Below, piece by piece: positions 26,231 to 48,254 of a stretch of DNA of 64,000 bases. Made by a program: the position numbers and the translations under genes. Location: contig JAJFZO010000407.1 of the NCBI GenBank assembly GCA_021397835.1, positions 6,138,001 to 6,202,000 on the forward strand, read 5' to 3'. This DNA is from Moringa oleifera. Taxonomy: Eukaryota > Streptophyta > Magnoliopsida > Brassicales > Moringaceae. A model generated the notes under the pieces. The model searched no databases and was not told the DNA's origin. It saw nothing but the letters and a program-made list of their open reading frames with translations. How positions within the stretch are numbered: the stretch's first letter is position 1; each line of letters opens with the position of its first letter.

Positions 26231-27295
26231 TTCCAGCAACTCTATCTATAGCTCCTTATCAAAATTTTCGTCATCGTTTTAATTTTTTTCTAATTTTTTA
26301 TGAATTTTGTTAAATATGTATTATGACGATTTTTGTGATTCATTATAAAAATATTTATAAATTTTTTTATGAATTACATTTTTAATTTTAATGTAAAATT
26401 AGTTTTGCAGCACTTAAGAGAATAAAATTATAATTTTAATTTAATTTTTGTTGATTAAATCTGAAAGAATTTTATGAACATGAAAAATGATAAAGTTTAA
26501 TCATTATCAATGACTTTTGTGTATTCGGTGATATTTTTACTAATTGTGAGAAAAATATATAAAAACTATGTTATTTATTGATTTTATTTTCAATTTATTA
26601 TAATTATCCAAATCGAATGAAATTGTGAAAATAAACATTATAATGATTAAAATGTAAATATTTAGCGAGTATTGAAATATGTAATTAATATGTCAAGGAA
26701 AAAGAAAAAGAAAAAAAAATAGTGGAAGCCCTGCAATCCTTTGGGATCTCTTAGGGTAGCATTCACAGCCGACGGCCCAATAACACCTCGGCCACCAAAA
26801 AGCCCAAACCTATCAAAATGGAGGGCTCACACAATCTGCCATGTGGACGGCAAAGCCCGTTGTTACTCTACACCAACCCTTACCATATCAGGACCCAGGA
26901 TCCTCTCTCATCTTAACATTTTCGGATAGCGGAAGTCTCTGCACTGAAGCCGATACGGTCACTCCGTCTGAGAAGACAAAATTAATTGGACTTTAAAAGA
27001 GAAAAAGAAAGCAGCGCACGTTAGAGGAATGTCACTCACCTGCGCACGGTAGCAACGGCAATGCTTCCTACTCGTTCTGTGACTAGAACTCTCCTCCCCT
27101 CTCTTCTACCCACCTTATCCTGCGCATTCCTCTTCCCTTTCCCTAACATCATTCTCCTCTCTTATCCCGTAGGGTTACGGTTCGTTCTTCATCGTCTTCT
27201 TTTTCACTCTCCAGAAACCCAATTCTCCATGCTATTTCACGGCCTAGGGTTTTGCTCCTCAAGGTTCCTTTCACGGTTTCATCGCGTTGTTGCTC
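26231..27295 (+). promoter_or_regulatory. Upstream region and 5' leader of INO80
   Basis: The first 470 bp is AT-rich spacer. From about 26730 composition becomes balanced, with GGCCCA (26774-26779) and AGCCCA (26801-26806), resembling site II elements of plant housekeeping promoters, and a telo-box-like CTAGGGTTTT at 27244-27253. An ATG at 27061 opens a 98-codon out-of-frame upstream frame that overlaps the INO80 start. Confidence 0.45.
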
Positions 27296-37017
<9,722 letters not shown>

Positions 37018-37912
37018 CTTGAAAATAGCAGAAAATTAGTGAGTTGGTGCAATTGAGAGGCAGCTGCTGATGTGGATTTGACTTAGATAACAGACTACTG
37101 GTTTTTCTTTTTTCGAGTCCTTTGTTTGACTGAGATTACTGGAGCTGAAGCGAAGGTTTAGGCAAGCTAAGTTGTATAGTATTATGTACATACATTTTTG
37201 CATTTAGATTTGTTATCACTGATCGGTCTTATAGAATGTCTAGATTTGTATAGGTGGTCTTACTCCCTTTGGAAGTACTGAGTACATAGTACCATATGAC
37301 AATCAGTCTTGTGGAACTCTAATGGCAAATTAAATTAGCATATTATTTAATCTCTAGTCTTGTGACTTAATTGAGTTGATCTTGAAAGAAAGAACCAAGA
37401 CATCCAAGCTCTTATGAATTAGATAATAAAGGAAAAGAGCTACCGTGTGACAGCAAAATCATTAATTTCTTGGATCATTTCTTGTTAAGCTGATAAGCAA
37501 TAAGACATGTCCCATGGATTCCTTTCCTTCTGCTGCAAGAGGGCAACTTAAATGTGAATGAGTAAGCAGCTTCATGTTTCCCTTTAGTAGTCAATACCAG
37601 GTTCTTACGAAGAATTGTACTTGTTCAGCTAACAACTACCCAGGGTAACATTCATTGCCTTACAGAAATTAAAATCAGAATATTCTACTTTAGTGGTAAA
37701 CCAAACTTCCATATTCAGTTTGAGCCAAGCTTTCGTTAGCCAAAATTTTAACTGCAACAGTTTCAAGAAAGCACATCCGTACAGTGTTGCATCTGCCATA
37801 AGGACCAAAGAGCTAAAATTAAGTAACAATAAACACCAAGTTTATTTGTCACAATATTCACGTCCAGCAGACAAAAAGATTTCCAGTTCTACATTCAACA
37901 AAGTTTAAAAAG
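37018..37912. other. Tail-to-tail spacer between INO80 and S-formylglutathione hydrolase
   Basis: This 895-bp stretch should hold both 3' UTRs. No coding frame, repeat or transposon end is evident. Confidence 0.6.
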
Positions 37913-40900
37913 CTACAGGCTAAGGGCTTGAGCATGGTGGAGGATGTGGTCATCAATAAAGGTGGCGATAAAATAGTAGGAATGATCATAACCAGGCTGT
38001 AAGCGCAGTAAAAGCGGAACTTTAGCACTCCTGCAGGCCTCCTCAAACTTGTGGGGCAGCAACTGATCATGCAAGAATTTGTCATCCTCCCCCTGCAAAA
38101 CGGGGAGAAACGCATAAAAAGCACATTGACGCGTTTACTCCTGTTTGTGGTACAAGCCAATCTCACTTCCTCTTCTTCAAAATATTAATAGATGAGAGTT
38201 TAGACAGATTTCCTTTGAAATTGACGAGGAACTGAACCACATTAGCTACGTCTTGACATACAGAGTCAAATTCAGCCATATAGATAGAGCTTGACAGGCA
38301 AGTGCACCTGCCTGATTATGGGTTGCATGTGTGTGTAAAGGAGGTTTAGTATACCAGAACCGACATAAGTTTTACTCAATAAAAACGAGCATAAAAAGTC
38401 ATCATCTATAGTGAAATTTTAAGGTTTTTGCCTAGATCCTGTCCAAAGAATCAGACTAAGTAGTCAAATGATACGCCTTCACAAATACCCTGTCAATCTT
38501 AAACAAGATACTTGGGCTCCATCAGACTAGTAATATTCCAAGGTTAAAGCATCAGAAATGTTGTATCTTAAGTTTTTGTTATAACTTTCAAGTAGACAAC
38601 CAGTCTCCTCGAGTACATCAAGTGCAAACAAAAAGTGATGCATCCTTACCTGATCAATTAGAATGGTAGCAGATACATCATGGAACTTCTTAACCAGAGA
38701 AGTGGCATCGTATTCCTGCATTTTATTTTATTTTTTTTTAAATTCATTAAGTTGCATTTACTGCACTGCAAGAGTATATAACAAAAACCATGACCTTCAG
38801 ATCTATCAAAATCTTACCTCCCAATCATCTTTGTTGTTGCCTAGATAATTTGAGAAAGCCTTCTGGCCCCAGGCACAGTTTATAGGATTTGCAATTGGGG
38901 CAAAGGCAGATACTGACTGAAACATGATCATAGATGAGTAAAAAAGAAAAAAGATATTGAGAATTCAAGCCAATCACAAATGTTAACAGAGAAAGAAAAC
39001 TATCAATCACAAAGTGTTGAAAGTTAGCCAAGATTTGAAGATATGAGAAATTCTATTAGAACTTATCCGTGGGGATTTTCTAGAGAGAAACCAAAAGTTC
39101 CAAAATGAAATCCAAGATCAGAACACTGGGGAAATGGAGTCTAGAGCTTAGAATGTTTTGGATGCAAATCGTATAATCAAAATTACCTTGTACTTCTCAA
39201 GATTTTTCAGATATATTGTAAGAGCACCATGGCCACCCATAGAATGACCAGATATAGATGCCCGTGATGTATCAAGCTGCAGAAAGTTTTCAGCCAGAAG
39301 TGCAGGCAACTCCTTGACAACATAGTCGTACATACGCCAGCTCTTCCACTTTTCCTGTGTAGCATTGAGATAAAATCCAGCACCTAATCGCATATTTAGA
39401 AAATTGAGAAAGAGAAATACAGTGAGAACTGCAAGCACTGCAACTCAAATATTCACTCAAAATAATCTTCTTCCAGGCATGTTTATAAGAAAGTATTATT
39501 ATGGCCTAGAAAGGAAAGATCTTTGGACGAGCTTCAACTCAAAATGCATCAAAGTGAAGGATACTGGTCGAGGCTGAGAAAACTTAAGGCAAGCAGTTCT
39601 GACAGGGAGAGCTCCCAATCATTTACCAAAGCTTCTTTGGTTCTTTGCTAAGGGAGCAAGTCTGGAAAATACTGGGTATCTCTTGGGCAGTGACAGGGTC
39701 AGTTGGGGAAGAGATTCTATCCTGGTCTGGGCTATACAGGAGGAAGGATTCGAAGAAGTAGGTAGGGAAGATTCCGTTTGTAATCATGTGGATTATATGG
39801 AGTGAGAGAAACAGCAGAGCTTTTGATGGAAAAGAAACGCCACTGGCAACTATTACGAACCAGTGGTTGAGACTTCTCCATTTGTGGGAGACGGGTAGAT
39901 ATTGTGTAGATGAGATAGATTTTTTGAATTTTGTCGAGCTCACTGTAAGTAAATGTTACTAATGAATGTAGAAGGGTTGCACCTCCTTGGTGCATGTAAG
40001 TAATAATATAAATTGTTTCTACTAAAAAAAAAGTATTATTTCAATCCCAGTACCTCATTTCCTCCTTTTTTTAATCCTTTTTCCCCCCTCCTTCTCTCTC
40101 TTTCAGGAGTATTTTCAGTGAAACGCAGCATCAAACATTAATAGTCATTTTGCATCTTTTGGAGAAAATGTAGATTTTATTAAGTTCATGATTTCTTTGA
40201 ATCAGCCTGGTTGCCATGAAAAGATGAATCATGCCGAAGCATATAGAGTAATAAAGTTACAAAACACACAGGGATCAGAACCCTAGCACAATAGCTCAAA
40301 CCACAAGATCAGATATACTAGAAAGATTTCTTCAAAGACTTTTTACATACCTACACCAAAATCCCAGCTGTCTGCTTCTCCTTCCACATTTAGGCCTCCT
40401 ATATTTAGGAATAGGAAAGAGAAAAAGACAGTAAGCATTACGCACCTATAACCATAAATATAAAGAGAATGGAATGATGGTAACTATAATATCCATTATT
40501 GGTAGCCATATTGTTATGGTACCTTAACACTGACAGGCTGACAATGAAGAGATGATAACCATACCAAAGAAATTATAGCATATAACCAAGTGGCTCACAA
40601 CTTACAATTGGTTTTCTTTAAGTTTTTCATATTTCATTCACTACATTTTCCTCTTTCACATGCAATCAGAGCATTTGGACCAAAAAAATAAAATGGTACT
40701 TGAAGACAGATTGTTGGAGAGCATAGGTTTATTTAGCCCTTACTTTTGGGTCATCTAAGATGTGTAAACTTATAAAACATTGTTTTAAAGGAGGCTTCAG
40801 TCGGTAGCTCATTTATATGGAATAAACAATATGTTCAGTAAAAATATTTCGCTAGTTCATTTCATAGTTAACTTCCATGGGGTATTAGTTAGCAAAGATA

Positions 40901-42601
40901 CCAGCAAACCTGAGAGAGTACAAACAGAAGGAGGCACAAATCTGCATTCCGAATCCCCTTAACCAGAGTGCAAGGGACAATTTGAAGAGAGATATCAAAA
41001 AGTTAAATTCCTCATAGAGAGAGATAAACAGGAAGTGGTGAGTTAGATTTTTGTACACCTACAAAGGCAGGCCAACATTTCTTGCTCAATTCCTAAGCCC
41101 AGTTAACTCTGAGACAGAAAATTAGCACAAGAAGATATGAAACCATTGTGGGGCACACATAAAGCATCAATGAACACAAGAAAATGATAGCCATGGATGA
41201 ACAGGGTTGGGCTCCAAGTTTTGGTAAGACTATCTCTAGAGACTGCGTTAAATATATTCAACTTAAAAGTAACTAATAGCCATTGCAAGCCACCGAGGTT
41301 AAACACTTTTCTCCATCCTTTGAAAAGGTGTTCTGAAAGGTTTTAGTTTTTATTGTTTAAGACTAGAATAGAAGATCCACAGACCAACTGGTCTCATCCA
41401 AGACAACTGATTGGCCATAACCTGACAACTAGAAAACAGAATATTTACTTTCTTTCTAAAACAATCAGTCTGTGTAGTTGTTAAGACCATTCTGCACCCA
41501 GTCCATTCTATCATAAAGGCAAAGCTTCATCAATCAGGGAAGAATTCCTGAACTACGTTAGAGACAAATCAAGATGCTCATACAAATCAGCAGTAGAATG
41601 AAGTCAATACTTACAATCCACATTAGAAACAAACATGATACTTGAAGAGCAAAATAATGATAAAATTGAAATGATTCACTGAATAATTGACTACAATAAA
41701 AAGCCAGAAAAAGCATATCAAAAGCTAAAATTGACTAACTTGGAGATGTATCAGGAGCAATTAGAGCAACCCCCTCAGCAGAAGCAGCACGTTGAGCTCC
41801 TGACTTGATAATGAAGTTCTCATCTGTGCACGTAAGCCCAGAGAGCCAGTAAAGTACCTGCACGATAACAAAACCAATATCATTTTAGAATGGAATTTTG
41901 TAAATTGTAATACACTAAAAAGTTATATTAGCACACAACACAGTTAAATTGAACAAGAGCACAATAATGCAGTTGCTGACCTTAAATCCTAGCCAAAGAT
42001 AATTGGTAGAGTGCTGCAAAATTTAATACGTTATCTGCCTATCAAGCATGCTTAACATGCTTTGTGCAGGAGAGGGTTCATAATTGAAATGTAAAAGATG
42101 CATAATTCTAAAAATATTGCAAAGAGATACCGCTCTTATCCCACACTCCACAGAATTTCACAAGGAACATAAACATGATTACACAAATTTCGGCAAAATC
42201 AGAGCTTTGTGCAACAACATCACACAAGAGACAAAACCTTTGAAAATGTAATAGCCAAAAAGAGTAAAGCCCTCAACGAAACCCCAGCTTCAGTCGAGCC
42301 CATCAAAGTGATTACCAAATATAACAGACAAGGAAATTTAAGTGGACTATAGGTTCTACCAAACAGTAAAACAAAATTGTGAACTTGGTACTGGCACTCG
42401 AAAAAGATAAGGCCTTTAGTAATGACAAAAAAGGAAGAAGAGATAGTGAGATACAGGGAATTTGCGGGAAGGAGAAGGAGATGGGGGGAAGTAGACGTGA
42501 AAAGTCATGAAGCAGCCGAGCGTGGGACTGAAATGTTTGTATCTCTTGTTGAATCCTCCGAACATCTTGGTGCTACTGATCTCACACGGTTTGCTGTCCA
42601 T
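37913..42601 (-). CDS. SFGH: S-formylglutathione hydrolase
   Basis: Coding exons in transcript order: 42601-42455, 41857-41740, 40398-40351, 39383-39187, 38916-38818, 38715-38650, 38092-37913. They total 284 residues, the length I recall for Arabidopsis SFGH (At2g41530). The enzyme hydrolyses S-formylglutathione to formate and glutathione, the last step of cytosolic formaldehyde detoxification. It is an esterase-D-type alpha/beta hydrolase. The nucleophile is S152 in [11 protein letters not shown] and the histidine is H262 in PGYDHSYYF; the acid probably lies in or near GEDD (227-229). C59 in GLTCTDENF matches the regulatory cysteine described for the Arabidopsis enzyme. The start was set at the M that aligns with family N-termini ([16 protein letters not shown]), although an in-frame codon lies 20 codons upstream. 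Intron 3 carries a LINE insertion. Confidence 0.97.
39491..40040 (+). mobile_element. 5'-truncated LINE with poly(A) tail and target-site duplication
   Basis: AAGTATTATT occurs at 39491-39500 and again at 40031-40040, flanking a 530-bp insert that ends in an A run. The frame at 39771-39962 encodes the end of a LINE ORF2, including [15 protein letters not shown], a motif typical of plant LINE C-termini, and then a stop. A 6-bp-stem hairpin (39978-39994) lies about 30 bp before the tail. The element lies in SFGH intron 3, antisense to that gene. Upstream parts (39501-39770) contain stops, so it is inactive. Confidence 0.9.
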
Positions 42602-44621
42602 TTTCTCTGGCTCCTCCTTTGTCCCTCGAATCCACTGAAAAAGCGAGGTATGCACGGGCAATGTCCCTTTATACTCGAGTGCAAGGAAAGGCCACTGTGA
42701 GAGAGTTGTGAAGTAGAGAGGTTGATGTTTCCTTATAATGGGATTGGCAGCAGCAGATTATCGCCATTATCATCATTATCCAGCATAATGCCTTTATATG
42801 AAAATCCCACAAATTCTACAAAGAAGTCATAATCTCAACTGTTTTAATTATGCATATAATTTTGTCATAAAAATTAAATGAAAATTTATTGTTGATGCCT
42901 TATAAATTTTAATAAAATTTTAAATTAGCGTAACAAAAATTTACTATTGAATTAATAAATTATTGTTTGTAGAGCATTTATTTTTTAAAAAAAATGGAGC
43001 AAAAGAGTTTGACTACAATCAAATTAGACAGTAATTAAAAAAAAAAGAAAAAAGAGAGAGATCTTTTCTCTGTGCCGGATGATCACTATAAATGCCTCCA
43101 ACATTAGGATTTGGAATACAGTTACTTAACGTGATGAACAGGCAAAAAGCAATAGGTGCAACAACATCACAAATATCATCTTTTTTCTCTTATTTTCTTC
43201 ACCTTTTTTACTTCTTTAACTCTATTTTGACTGAGAGATAAACAAAGAGAGGGAAGTTAATGCAACTGCTGAACATGCAGGAAGCAATATGCTTCCATTA
43301 GTAAACATGATGTATAAAATCCCCATGGTGAAGAGAAAATATTGCAAATCTTTCCGATGTTAAGATTGACTGTTACTGTTAACTGCAATGTGTCAGCTAA
43401 GCTTCTTTGCTCTACAATATGCTTAAAAGAGGAGAAATCCAGTTATTTCATTTACCAGAGTTGAAGAAGCCACATTTCATCATTGCAGATTCAGGATAAA
43501 TCTAGAATAAGGAGGTTGAGTATGGGTACGGAAAGTATGGGTTTTTATGTTTATTTTGAACACCCAAATCTAAGAGAAATTGTTCTATTTATCTTGAAAA
43601 CGATCGATTCATTATTGAAAGATGTTTCATAGAAGAAGTTTTGATAATCTGGCACCGGCTAGTAACCAATATGGAGGTGGCCACATGACATGGAAGAAGA
43701 GAGTCATCCAATATTAATGACAGTCGGGAGAGTTGGCGGCATCTAGACACTTTAATGCTCCTGTACACATAACTTTACTCAGCTGTACCCTTCAATGCCT
43801 CTCTTTCTCTCTCTGTCTCTCTCCCTATCAGGTGTGTAAATACCAAATAGGTGAAAGGGCTTTATTTCTGCTCACCAGTTTCTTGTTTCATTTTCTCCGA
43901 TTGCATGCACTTCTTGTGTTCTGTTTTTTCTCTAGAAAATCCAAGCAATGTCTCTGCTTTGGTTCATGCATTCCCTTTTTCTCTCCGAGTAATGCAATTG
44001 AAATCTTATGGCGGGTTTTCGGTCTTCATTGATGAGAATTAAACCCTTCATGTTGACATTGAGAGCTTTGTAGTTACCGACAAGGAAAAGGTTGGTATTT
44101 GACTTATTTTTTATTGAGTTTTTTTTAATAGAAAATTTCTTTCAGGTTTACGGTTTGGTAGATGAACAAACTTAGACGGAAACAACGAAGTTCTGGATTT
44201 AAATATCTGGCTTTTCTCCATTGGGATGTGCTCTTTCTGTAAATGGATAAGAGATTCATGTATTTTAACATCCTTTGATTTGTATTTTGTGTTGTTTATT
44301 AGTGGGCTTGCTGTAGTAGAAGCTAGAAAAATCTTGTCTGGTTGGTATGAAAATCTGACTGGAGAGATCAAAGATTAGTTTTGGTTTTGGTGAAAGAAGC
44401 TACCAATAAGATTTTATTCTTTGGATGCAAAAATCATCTAAAATCCCAGGTGGGTTGTGTTGACAATCCGTTCTAATTGAGAAAATTTGAGCATCAATTG
44501 AAGTTTCAAGCCTGATACTAGAGAAAGATCAACAAAGCGATTTTTTCATAAGATTGAAAATTCAAGTTTTCGTTTGTCATTGATTATTAGTTGATCTCCT
44601 GGTGGTGATCCACTAAAGAAG
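42602..44621. promoter_or_regulatory. Head-to-head region between SFGH and glycerol-3-phosphate dehydrogenase
   Basis: The two start codons face away from each other across 2.0 kb. The middle (42830-43040) is AT-rich. A CT-rich stretch at about 43799-43830 may mark the dehydrogenase leader, which would then be long and contain several short ATG frames. No further gene is supported. Confidence 0.5.
42667..42673 (-). promoter_or_regulatory. Possible TATA box of S-formylglutathione hydrolase
   Basis: The minus strand reads TATAAAG about 65 bp before the start codon at 42601, leaving a short 5' leader of perhaps 35 bases. Without transcript data this is only a plausible position. Confidence 0.35.
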
Positions 44622-45501
44622 ATGGTGGGAAGTATTGAGGTGAAGAACTTGTACTCAAATGGGTCTGTTCATAACTGTAATGGTCTGGAGGAGAAGCTTG
44701 ATGAGCTTCGATGGCTTCTTGGCAAGGCTGATGGTGATCCCTTGAGAATCGTCAGTGTTGGGGCTGGTGCTTGGGGCAGTGTTTTTGCAGCTTTGCTGCA
44801 AGATAACTATGGACAGTTTCGAGAAAAGTTTCAAATCAGGATATGGAGGAGACCCGGAAGGGCTGTGGATAGAGCCACTGCAGAACATCTTTTTGAGGTG
44901 ATCAATTCAAGGGAGGATGTGCTGAGGAGGCTGATTCGGCGCTGTGCATATTTGAAGTATGTCGAAGCAAGGCTGGGAGATCGGACCCTCTATGCGGATG
45001 AAATTCTAAAAGATGGGTTTTGCTTGAACATGATTGATACACCACTTTGTCCTCTAAAGGTTGTGACTAATCTGCAAGAGGCTGTTTGGGATGCTGATAT
45101 TGTAGTGAATGGCTTGCCTTCAACTGAAACACGTGAAGTGTTTGAAGAGATCAGTCAATATTGGAAGGAGAGGCTTACAGTGCCTATCATAATCTCTTTG
45201 GCAAAGGGTATAGAAGCTGCACTAGAGCCGGTTCCCCATATTATAACCCCGACAAAGATGATCAATAGAGCAAGTAAGGATCTCCTCTGTTTACAATTAT
45301 ATGCCATATATTTTTCTTTTTCGGTTCTTTCATTGTTTGTCTTTACTTATAATAAATGAAGGTAAACAAATATCTGGTGTATCGTAAAGAGGTGCTTTCA
45401 TTTTTTGCTTATAATCCAGCATCAAATCGAAGAATGAGCCAAAATTCTAAAGGCAGATATCTTATGAGTTTTTGAATGTTAATTCTAAAACTTTTGCTAT
45501 G

Positions 45502-45541
<40 letters not shown>

Positions 45542-47453
45542 TTTGCCTCTTCTGTCATCTAAAACTACTAATGGTTTCAGTATGTAAGTCCTTCGACTTT
45601 GTTAGAAAAGGAGTTTCCCCTCTGCCATCAATATAAGATCTGTTTCTTATTTCAGTTGTTCCCCTGTTTCTGTCTAAAGTATCAAATACTAACCCTTTCT
45701 CACTGCTTAGTTATGGGTCCATTCATGTCATTTACTTTTCCTAGTTATAAAAGCCTTCACACTTCTTTTATTAAGCTTTTTAGTATTACTTCCTGGCAGC
45801 TGGGATACCTATTGAGAATATACTTTATCTTGGTGGGCCAAATATTGCCTCGGAGATTTACAACAAAGAATATGCTAATGCTCGGATTTGTGGAGCTGAA
45901 AAGTGGAGGAAGCCTCTAGCAAAGTTTTTAAGGCAGCCATATTTCGTTGTATGGGACAACAGCGACCTTATCACGCATGAAGTCATGGGGGGCCTGAAGA
46001 ATGTCTATGCTATTGGAGCTGGTAAGTTTCACTGCTTTTTTTGTTACAAAGTTCATTTGATGAGCCACAATTTCAGATTGATGCCAGTCAGCCTTTCTCA
46101 ACACAGGCACCCTTGGGAATGAAATATGTCTTGCTTTGCAGTAGATATATATGTTTCTGTTTGACATAGATTACCATAATGGGTTCTTCACTCGAGAATA
46201 ACTTGACGGACTGAGAACCTACATAGTTGAAACTTGACTAAAATAATCCACTGGTTATAAGTTACTAGTAATAAGACTGGGTTTTATTGTCGAACTATAT
46301 TCTAACTTTCTCAAGTTTGATTTTATCAGGAATGGTAGCTGCCCTTACCAATGAGAGTGCTACCAGCAAATCAGTGTATTTTGCGCATTGTACATCAGAG
46401 ATGATATTTATTACTCATTTATTGACAGAAGAGCCTGAGAAACTTGCAGGGCCTTTGCTGGCTGACACTTATGTAACCTTGTTAAAAGGACGTAATGCGT
46501 GGTACGGCCAGATGTTAGCCAAGGGACAAATAAGCCGAGATATGGGTGAAAACATCAGCGGCAAAGGGATGATTCAGGTCCTGATACTGATTTTCTCACT
46601 TTATTTCTGAACCGCATTGGATGCAATTTCTTCATCTCTGAAAGTGAAAATGCTATGTTTAACTGGCCCAGTAATTCAGGATCCATACAGGGCAACTTTA
46701 GGAATAATGGTTATTTGTCTTTTGCTAGCCAGGAAAAGATGATTGAACTTTCACAAACGGCTTTCTTTAAACTTAATGGGTGAAAAAAGGTTCAGTTTAC
46801 TCTATTTGGATGTCCAAGCATCTTGCAAGATGAATTTCTGGAACTTTGTTGAGATTTTTTGAAAGAGGTTGCAAGTTTAAGGTGCCTTTTTTTGTTTCAA
46901 CTTCCTTCTTATGAACTGATACACAAAAACCTGAAGTTTTCTTTTGCAGGGTGTCTCTGCAGTGGGAGCATTCTATGAACTCCTTAGTCAGTCAAGCTTG
47001 AGTGTATTGCATCCTGAGGAGAACAAACCTGTTGCTCCTGTTGAATTATGCCCCATTTTGAAGACACTTTATAAAATACTGATAACTAGGTACTTCCCTG
47101 GTTTTCACATATTGCTTCAATGACAGTACATTATAACTTCAAGTTCCAATTTTTCTGAGAAAAAATTATTACTTTGAATTTGAGAGAGTTGTGAAAAATC
47201 CTCGTTAAGGTTATGATTTGGATTGCGAAAGCCAAAAATCTTGGTTCCCTTTCTTCAAATTTTGGAGTACAGCTTTTACCATCAGTGAATCTTATACATT
47301 GCTTCTGGTATATTTTGGATCTTCAGGGAACAATCATCAGAAGCTATTCTGCAAGCACTGAGGGACGAGACCTTGAATGATCCTCGAGAACGCATTGAGA
47401 TTGCCCAGACCCATGCTTTCTACAGGCCTTCATTGCTGGGCAGCCTTGATTAG
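44622..47453 (+). CDS. GPDHC1: NAD-dependent glycerol-3-phosphate dehydrogenase, GPDHC1 type
   Basis: Coding exons: 44622-45273, 45800-46021, 46330-46577, 46950-47089, 47327-47453, totalling 462 residues, the length I recall for Arabidopsis GPDHC1 (At2g41540). The enzyme interconverts dihydroxyacetone phosphate and glycerol-3-phosphate with NAD(H). It thereby supplies glycerolipid backbones and helps set the cytosolic NADH/NAD ratio. The NAD-binding loop is GAGAWG at residues 47-52. SLAKGIEA and [12 protein letters not shown] carry the conserved lysines of the catalytic region. No transit peptide is evident, which fits a cytosolic location. Intron 1 contains an (AT)18 microsatellite. Confidence 0.96.
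45504..45539. repeat. (AT)18 microsatellite in dehydrogenase intron 1
   Basis: A perfect run of 18 AT units lies within the 45274-45799 intron and is likely length-polymorphic. Confidence 0.95.
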
Positions 47454-48254
47454 TTTACATATTTAAGAGAAAGTGGTAATAAGAAGAAATTGATATATGT
47501 AGAGGTGGCTGTTGAATCAACATGGGGACTGAAACATACTGATTTTGTGATGAAATATGTCTTGTCCTAATATATCGAAAGCTTGATTTCTAGATTTCAC
47601 ATTTGTTTTCAGAAGAAAATGTTGATTTGAAATGGAATAAGCAGAGAGTATTGTTTGCTTACCCTGCACGATTTGAGCTTGATGTAGAATAAAGCACAAA
47701 ATGAACTCTTCTGTTCTGAGCTTGCCTTATCAACAAGTTGCGTCCTGAACTTTGATTATCAATCTGAGCTTCCTTTGCTTTGTCAATTGCAAAAACGCTT
47801 CATATTACCATTGTTTATCTATTTTATAATTCATGTTATTGTTAACAAAAATTGTTTAGTAAACTTTGCCAAAGTGTTAGAGAAAAATGTAACACAAAAT
47901 GGATCCAAGCCAGTTCTTTGAAGTTTCGAAGAGGGAGAAATTCTGCACATTTTGCAATAAAGTCAGATTCTGCACAGTTGATTACATCTCCCATAAACCA
48001 GGGGAGCCATGGGTTGACCCATCTGCTCATTTTCGAAAAATTAAAAAAAAAATAAAAACGAATGAGAAGAAAAAGGGCACTTGGGCGACATGGAGATCGG
48101 AGAGAAGGGTATTTTCGTCAAGTGGGAACAGTGATTTTGTTGTGGGAAAAACAGTTGAAGCCGCCCTGCGGACAGTACAGGGTTCGGGCTCTTTCAGCCG
48201 CTAGTCTCTGAATCTGGGACAAAACGGCCTAATTTCTCAAGAAGAGAAAAAAGA
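47454..48254. other. Spacer between dehydrogenase and small coiled-coil gene
   Basis: This holds the 3' UTR of the dehydrogenase and the promoter of the next gene, both on the plus strand. A 101-codon frame at 47899-48204 has no recognisable domain and is probably chance. Confidence 0.55.

Noticed and set aside
47899..48204. A 101-codon plus-strand open frame starting MDPSQFFEVSK
   Set aside because: It lies in the promoter of the coiled-coil gene, has no recognisable domain, and ends in low-complexity Lys-rich sequence. Chance is the simpler explanation.
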